64,000 bases of DNA from Lutraria lutraria (taxonomy: Eukaryota; Mollusca; Bivalvia; Venerida; Mactridae): contig OZ026842.1 of the NCBI GenBank assembly GCA_964023205.1, forward strand, positions 8,835,407 through 8,899,406, in the 5' to 3' direction. Shown here piece by piece: positions 39,901 through 48,900 of this stretch. A program made the position numbers and the translations under genes. Within the stretch, counting starts at the first letter, position 1; every line of letters starts with the position of its first letter. The notes beneath the pieces were generated by a model. That model ran no database searches, had not been told where the DNA came from, and saw only the letters and a list, made by a program, of their open reading frames with translations.

Positions 39901-42900
39901 ATGATTTGGATCGGGTAAGTAATTAAAGAGCAATAATTATTAAAGGGTGTCACTGTAATCTGAAGTCGAAATGAACTGATTGTGAGAATGAGATCGTCGA
40001 TACCGGGTATTCTCCGAACCCAGTTTCTCTCTCCGTGGCCCTTATCCACCATGGCATGGGGTCCATGAGTGAGTTAATCATCCTCATTGGGATGTTGTCC
40101 CACTCTTACAAGCTGGCTTCTGTCATTTTGGACGGAATGTCAAAGGTTGGTTGGCGTTGTTGAACCTCCTTATCTAGTTTGTCCGACTAATGATCAACAG
40201 GAGATAGGTCGGGGTGTATAGCGGACAATTCAATGAGAGGGTGTTGTTGTTAATTTGAAAGTTGCGGCATTAACTCGATATATATAGGAAATTGCTGGAT
40301 ATAGGGATGTTTTGGTGCAATAAAAAACACATAGGGACGAAGGATCACATTCCTATACCCAGAGACAATTGATATACCCGCCTCCACAGCTAGTGGTGTA
40401 ATAATCCAATGTTAGATTCCTTCTACATCATAACCGACCACCTCCCGAATATATCCTTCTCTACAGCATTAAAAATAAACACACACAAAAGACGTTTTCT
40501 ACCCGACACAGAGAACATAAACACATCAAGAGTAACGGATATATTCTATGGGCAAGTGCCGCCACCAAAAGTACGAGTGACATGCCGATAGACCATCTTC
40601 TTACAAAATTTTCCTTACAGTCTTGAACAGCATGGATATGACAAATTTGAATACTGAATAATTGCGTCAACACAAATCAGCCTGTCCTGACGTTGTGGCG
40701 ATACACGTAGATAGACATGTAACCTTCTTCATAGACAAGTAACCTTCTTCATAGACAAGTAACCTTCTTCATAAATAAGTAACGTTATTCCTAGAAAAGT
40801 AACCTTATTCATAGATAAAGAACCTTCTTCATAGATAAGTAACCTTCTTCATAGACAAGTTACCTTCTTCATAGACAAGTAACCTTCTTCATAAATAAGT
40901 AACGTTATTCATAGAAAAGTAACCTTATTCATTGATAAAGAACCTTCTTCATAGATAAGTAACCTTATTAATAGATAAGTGACCTTCTTCATAGATAAGT
41001 AACCTTATTAATAGACAAGTAACCTTCTTCATAGATATGTAACCTTTTTCATAGATAAGTGACCTTCTTCATAGATAAGTAACCTTATTAATAGACAAGT
41101 ATCCTTCTTTATAGATAAGTAACCTTCTTCATAGATAAGTAACCTTATTAATAGACAAGTAACCCATCTTCATAGATATGTAACCTTCTTCATAGATAAG
41201 TAACCTTCTTCATAGATAAGTAACCTTATTAATAGACAAGTAACCTTCTTCATAGATATGTAACCTTCTTCATAGATAAGTAACCTTCTTCATAGATAAG
41301 TAACCTTATTAATAGACAAGTAACCTTCTTCATAGATAAGTAACCTTATTAATAGACAAGTAACCTTCTTCATAGATAAGTAAATTTATTAATAGACAAG
41401 TAACCTTCTTCATAGATAAGTAACCTTCTTCATAGATAAGTAACCTTCTTCATAGATATGTAACCTTCTTCATAGATAAGTAACCTTCTTCATAGATAAG
41501 TAACCTTCTTCATAGATAAGTAACCTTATTAATAGACAAGTAACTTCTTCATAGATATGTAACCTTCTTCATAGATATGTAACCTTCTTCATACATAAGT
41601 AACCTTCTTCATAGATAAGTAACCTTATTAACAGACAAGTAACCTTCTTCATAGATAAGTAACCTTCTTCATAGATATATAACCTTCTTCATAGATATGT
41701 AACCTTCTTCATAGATAAGTAACCTTATTAATAGACAAGTAACCTTATTCATAGATAAGTAACCTTCTTCATAGATAAGAAACCTTCTTCATAGATATGT
41801 AACCTTCTTCATAGATAAGTAACCTTATTAATAGACAAGTAACCTTCTTCATAGATATGTAACCTTCTTCATAGATAAGTAACCTTCTTCATAGATAAGT
41901 AACCTTATTAATAGACAAGTAACCTTCTTCATAGATGTGTAACCTTCTTCATAGATAAGTAACCTTCTTCATAGATAAGTAACCTTATTAATAGACAAGT
42001 AACCTTCTTCATAGATATGTAACCTTCTTCATAGATAAGTAACCTTCTTCATAGATAAGTAACCTTATTAATAGACAAGTAACCTTCTTCATAGATAAGT
42101 AACCTTATTAATAGACAAGTAACCTTCTTCATAGATAAGTAACCTTCTTCATAGATATGTAACCTTCTTCATAGATAAGTAACCTTATTAATAGACAAGT
42201 AACCTTATTAATAATCAACTGACCTTAATGGATAAGTAACCTTCATAGATATGTAACCTTATTCATAGATAAGTAACCTTATTCATAGATAAGTAACCTT
42301 ATTCATATATAAGTAACCTTCTTCATAGATAAGTAACCTTCATAGATAAGTAACCTTATTAATAGACAAGTAACCTTCTTTATAGATAAGTAACCTTCTT
42401 CATAGATAAGTAACCTTATTAATAGACAAGTAACCTTCTTCATAGATAAGTAACCTTCTTTATAGAAAAGTAACCTTATTAATAGACAAGTAACCTTCTT
42501 CATAGACAAGTAACCTTCTTTATAGATAAGTAACCTTCTTCATATATAAGTACATTTGTAACCTTATTAATAGACAAGTAACCTTATACATAGACAAGTA
42601 ACCTTCTTCATAGATAAGTAACCTTCTTCATAAATAAGTAACCTTATTAATAAACAAGTAACCTTTTTCATTGATAAGTAACCTTCTTCATGGATAAGTA
42701 CTCTTCTTCATAGATAAGTAACATTCTTTATAAATAAGTAACCTTACTAATAGATAAGTGACCTTCATAGATAAGTAACCTTATTAATAGACAAGTAACC
42801 TTCTTCATTGATAAGTAACCTTCTTCATAAATAAGGAACCTTCTTCATAAATAAGTAACCTTCTTCATAGACAAGTAACCTTATTCATAGATAAGTAACC

Positions 42901-45900
42901 TTCTTCATAAATAAGTAACCTTACTTATAGACAAGTGACCTTCATAGATATGTAACCTTATAAATAGACAAGTATACTTCTTCATAGATAAGTAACCTTA
43001 TTCATAGATAAGTAACCTTCTTCATAAATAAGTAACCTTATTCATAGATAAGTAACATTCTTCATAAATAAGTAACCTTATTAATAGACAAGTAACCTTC
43101 TTCATAGATAAGTAACCTTCTTCATAAATAAGGAACCTTCTTCATAAATAAGTAAACTTATTATTAGACAAGTAACCTTCTTCATTGATAAGTAACCTTC
43201 TTCATAAATAAGGAACTTTCTTCATAAATAAGTAACCTTATTAATAGACAAGTAACCGTCTTCATAGATAAGTAACCTTCTTCATAAATAAGGAACCTTC
43301 TTCATAAATAAGTAACCTTATTATTAGACAAGTAACCTTCTTCATTGATAAGTAACCTTCTTCATAAATAAGGAACTTTCTTCATAAATAAGTAACCTTA
43401 TTAATAGACAAGTAACCTTCTTCATAGATATGTAACCTTCTTCATAGATAAGTAACTTTCTTCATAAATAAGTAACCTTGTTAATAGACAAGTAACATTC
43501 TTCATAAAAAAGTAACCTTACTAATAGACAAGTGACCTTCATAGATAAGTAACCCTATTCATAGATAAGTGACATTCTTTATAAATAAGTAACCTTCTTC
43601 ATAGATAAGTAACCTTCTTCATAGATAAGTAACCTTCTTCATAAATAAGTAACCTTGTTAATAGACAAGTAACCTTCTTCATAAAAAAGTAACCTTACTA
43701 TTAGACAAGTGACCTTATTCATAGATAAGTAACCTTATTCATAGATAAGTGACATTCTTTATAGATAAGTAACCTTCTTCATAGATAAGTAACCTTCTTC
43801 ATAGATAAGTAACTTTCTTCATAAATAAGTAACCTTGTTAATAGACAAGTAACCTTCATAGATAAGTAACCTTATTCATAGATAAGTGACCTTCTATATA
43901 GATAAGTAACCTTCTTCATAGACAAGTAACCTTCTTCATAAATAAGTAACCTTAATAATAGACAAGTAACATTCTTCATAGATAAGTAACCTTATTCATA
44001 GATAAGTGACATTCTTTATAGATAAGTAACCTTATTCATAGACAAGTAACCTTCTTCATAGATAAGTAACCTTCTTCATAGATAAGTAAACTACCTCATA
44101 GATTCTTCATACATAAGTACTCCTTCATAGCTAAGTAATCTTCTTCATAAATAAATAACCTACTTGATAAATAAGTAACCTTCTTCATATATAGGACCTG
44201 TGGAAATTAGGGCTACCTGATTGGTTTACAATTTATAATAAGCGCATAGGTAACATAACATGACGAATGCAAATTATTTTGAATACGTCAGTACTTTTTG
44301 TTGTTATTCATCACAACCTCACCGACTACGACTATAAAAGCATCATAATATGGTTTGTATTGCTTTCATCCACGTATCCAGACGTTTTAATGAATTCCAA
44401 AGTAGTTAAATAATGCCAACAAGAAATGAATTACTTGAAGCAATTCATATGTTAACAATATGTCACAATGATATGCTAATATAATCATCAATATCAAGCA
44501 TTTCAGTCTGTATTTTTACATCAATGAATAGCTATAGGATTGATGAAAACGACTTGCATATTAATACTTATATTGGTAATAATGATATGCTGTGATTTTG
44601 CTCGCTAAACGCTGCATTTACATTAACATTTCTTGAAAGCCCTGCTTTGGCACACCCTTTTAAAACTCCACCACATTCCACCATTATATTTCTTTCCATA
44701 TTTTGTTATGATAATATATAATACTGTACTTGGGTTGAATGATTTGGTGACAAATTAGATAAAATGTAACCTGAACTATGATATTCCGTTCTAGCCTACT
44801 TGCTAAGTTTGGCTTTCTGGATTTTGCGTGGTTCGGTAAAGGTTTTTCCTCATGAAAATATGCAACCCCACGTTGATTTATAATACAGGATCATCTGCAT
44901 TGATTGTCGTATAGACGCAAATGCACTGTTTAATGAATCATATCTTATTCAAAGACTTCCTCATCCCTTCGCCAATTTTGATCTGATATTTGTTTAATAA
45001 GTTTCTGTTACGACTTAAAATAAGTAAGGGCAGATAACTGAAAAACGAGATCTGTGACCCCAAATTTTTCTTCGCTCAATATGTTTCTGCAATCATAAGC
45101 TATGATCATGCAAAGTTTTAAACAATATGTTGAACAGTTTTCATTCTGTCTACATGTCTATGTGAACACTATAGGAAAAGTCCTACAGCGAACGAAAATC
45201 GAAAAAAAACACGCCTTTAATGACGCAGTAAATTCTTTTATTTGGAATCGACCAATGAGATTTCAGTATCACTTCCTCGTTCTATTCATGCTTTAAGTAT
45301 ACAAAAAACCTATTATGTTTTAAAGTTACATGTAGATTGTTTCTATTGAGTATACAAATGAACAGGTCAGAACGGGGTTATGATATTCCTTCATGAAAAA
45401 AATATGATTGGATTATTGAGTAATTCAACACCTTGGTTTTCGTATATCAAACGAATGTATTTATGCAATTATCTATATATTGAATACTAGGTTTAAGCCA
45501 GTTTTATACAGTACAGTAAAACCTTAGTAAACTGCGACCTTCCACTAAAAGTCAACCTGTGAAATGATACTATTATTTTTAAACCCGACATTGATTATTG
45601 AGAATAAAATCCTTCCGAATAAAGGCCAGCCGTTAATTAAGACCATATTTTGTCTTTACCAAGGGTGGGCGTTGTTCACAGATTTAAATGTATTTAGAAT
45701 ATATCCACCCGCGGATAGTTGACTTAAGTACAAGTAGTGAACCTAGATCCAGTACCAGTGTTAATATGTGAGGTTACGCCCCTTTTCAACAGAGGCATCG
45801 TTCCTGGGAAGGATCTGTACTTTTCAACAGTCCCCCGACCCCCCCCCCTGAAAACCCAAACGGTTTACCAAATTGACACGACGAGGATTATACTTTCGTT

Positions 45901-48900
45901 TATGGTAACGTTCACAAATAAGATCCCTCATCCCAACCTCACCCCACTTCCTAGTAACCCAACCGATCTACCAATGAATCCCAACATTAGCAGATTCTGA
46001 ATAGAAATATAAATATATTACTTAATACTCGTACATACACACAGTATAACTACTTGTATTCTACCTTAAACATGAATATTTTACATTTTGAGAATTATAT
46101 AAATGAATGTACGATTATCGTAATCCATAGTCACGAAATTGATACTGTAACTTTATAAGCGTGTGTGTTATTTAGATTTGTTTGTTTAAGTTTTTACGCC
46201 CCTTTTCGACAGTCAGAGTCAAATGAGGCGGACAGTTCACCTAACCATCGTTCCTGGAAAGAACCAGTACTAGACTCCCATCCTTCGTACTTGTAGAACT
46301 TACATTATTTTGATGCGTTTTATACATTGTGTCTTTGTCATATTTCATTTAATATGTTATAAATGGCCAAAGCAAACTATTTTGCTGATTTGCCAATAAA
46401 GTTGAGTAGAATAACCGAACGTCCGTTTATTTTCTGCGTTTTTTATTTTTTTCTTCAAATTGTTTGTTAAATGTTTCGTTTCTAAATTAATAGCTGAAAT
46501 TCAAGGAGCTTGTATAGGACGTAATATGAGTTATCATGGTGATGTAATTAAAAACACAGTCGTTGATAACAATACTTTATCTTGACAAATAATTGGTGTT
46601 AAACTGCCGAAATACTTTCATGAAATAATAAAAAAGTCATAAATCACCATTTGGTGTTATCTGTTCATTGGTGTATAACTCTATCTAATAAATTAGCTGA
46701 CTGAGACATCCGTGATCGAGTGGCTCTCCGACAAGTAATCATTACCTACCCACCGCTGTTAGTACGAATCACATCCTGGTTGGGAAAAAAACTACAGAAA
46801 AGACGCACTTTTGACACAAAATAACACACTTTTACAAGAAAGAAAACTCAGAAAACCCCATTTAATAAAGGAAAGACACAGTAAAAACTCAGTTTCGCAA
46901 AGAAGATTCCAACTTAAACTCACTTAGACCCACAAAAATTAATTTTCACTCAGAAAAAATACACAAAAACACAATAAAACACAGTTTTGGTATAAAAGTG
47001 AGCGTTTTTTTTAGAGAAGGGAAGCTATACCCGGGTTGCTTACGGAAGGTCTGTGTACGCACGGGGTCTTCCTCCGCCGTTAAGGATGGAAATCTTGCCA
47101 AATGACACTAGTTATTTGGGCGACGATTGCCCCCTATTGAGCTAATAAAAATGTCGAACAACGCTTAAAATCTAGCCCTGTAAATATTTGAACGGTGCAT
47201 TTTTAAATTTACATGGTATCTGATATATCATGTTTTATACTAACTCATTCGTTCAGACAGCATTATATCAACACACTTATTAAACTGATTTAGTAATAAA
47301 AGAAAAAAGAACCGATTGCTTCAACTATAGCAATCTTATCTTGACTTAGACGATATACACCAACGTTGTGTTAAAAATAATTTTTGCATATTTATTAAGT
47401 GCATACCAAAATAAGGTCCTTGTTAGTACCGAATGCAAGAAAAACTATTAAGAGCTCGTATCGCTTGCAAATATTCTTTTCAACGTGAATTTTGTACCTT
47501 AAATAGACGCCGTTTTTGTGATTAAATTTATGTTTGCGCGATTGTATCCTGAACTCGACACTTTTATGTTTAAGGAAAATGTCTTGATGACATACAGGTA
47601 AAAAGAAATTTTTCATGAACCTTGTGTGCATAACCTGCCAATTTCTATTGAAATAACGACTCTGTATATAATTACTAATGCTTTATGCTTTTCAGAAATA
47701 AAATTATGGCTCTGAAATCGGTAATACGTCAATTATACGTATACTCAATTATTAGAACGTAATAAACAACCGTTTGATATCATCGTATACAGGCGCGTAG
47801 CTGCCTATACGCGAGTACGCGGCTGAATCCACATGATTCTGACAAAAAAAAAAAAATCAGGAATTTTTTAAAATCACAAAAATCTACTTCATTAATGTAT
47901 AAACCCTTGACGCCTTAATGTATTCTATTTGTCCATATTCTTTATGGTACCAAAACTGACTTCTTGAGAACTACATTAATGACCCTGAAATCGCCTAGAA
48001 TGCACCAGATTGCACCATTATTCTCAAAATTTTCCGGGGGAGCATGTTCACATTCAATAAGCCGATGACTTCTTCAATTATGGAGGAAACTTGACAATTT
48101 TGTAAAATCTTCATAGAAGTGTATGACCTGCTGCGACCGTGATTCGAACCCGGCTTTTCGGGTAACAAATCAAGCCCACAAACTGAGCCTGAACCACGGC
48201 CGTGGTCGGCTCGTTTGTTAATAGAAACACAATCAAATACTGTTTTCATCCATCAACATCATTCGACAATCCAAAGCTTCCATCCTCAGTTGTCGAGTGG
48301 ATGTGGCCTCTGACTGGCTATCACATGCGCCCTCATCGCTGAGTGTTAAAAAACAACGGGGTTACAAAAATCTTATGTTGGGAAGCAGTCAAGCTAGCTA
48401 AGGTATGTGATTCTACCAAGTGATCACCTGGGGTGTTCCTCAACCTTTAAAGCTTAAGAAGTTTTGGTCCCGGTGAATTATTTTTTACTCATGTGTTTTA
48501 TTCTTGAAACATGCACATAGTTTTTTTCGTATATTAGTTTTATCATGTGGCTACTATAATACAAGAAAACTGGTAGACGTGAACTCGCTGTGCATAAACA
48601 TGATCGATATTTTGTATTGAGGTTATTATCAGTATTCATATTTCAACTATTTCTAAAACATGGTACATAGGAAATATATTACAGAAAATGGGCGTATAAA
48701 GTTACAGTGTTCAAACATACAATATATTACTGAATATACAAATTGAGATTGTAAAATTATTAAAGGTAAATAACATCAGTAAAAAATTGAAACCATGTCA
48801 AAAACGTTAAAATACAAGGATAACACAAAAAAGAATTAATTCCTTGTGGTCCTTTATAAAATTAATGTAAATAACCAAGGAAACAACAACAAATTATAAA

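Noticed and set aside
42303..42509. 68-codon repetitive frame on the minus strand
   Set aside because: It is a translation of the 20-bp minisatellite, not a protein gene.
40706..44195. CRISPR-like regular repeats
   Set aside because: The repeats are contiguous 20-bp units without unique spacers, in an intron of an animal gene.
45737..46000. 87-codon plus-strand frame rich in Pro
   Set aside because: Overlaps an interspersed repeat and low-complexity C-rich sequence; no domain, no supporting splice pattern.
48110..48215. A functional tRNA gene
   Set aside because: A and B box-like motifs are present but no acceptor-stem pairing or full cloverleaf; a SINE fits better. The same holds for 61655-61735.
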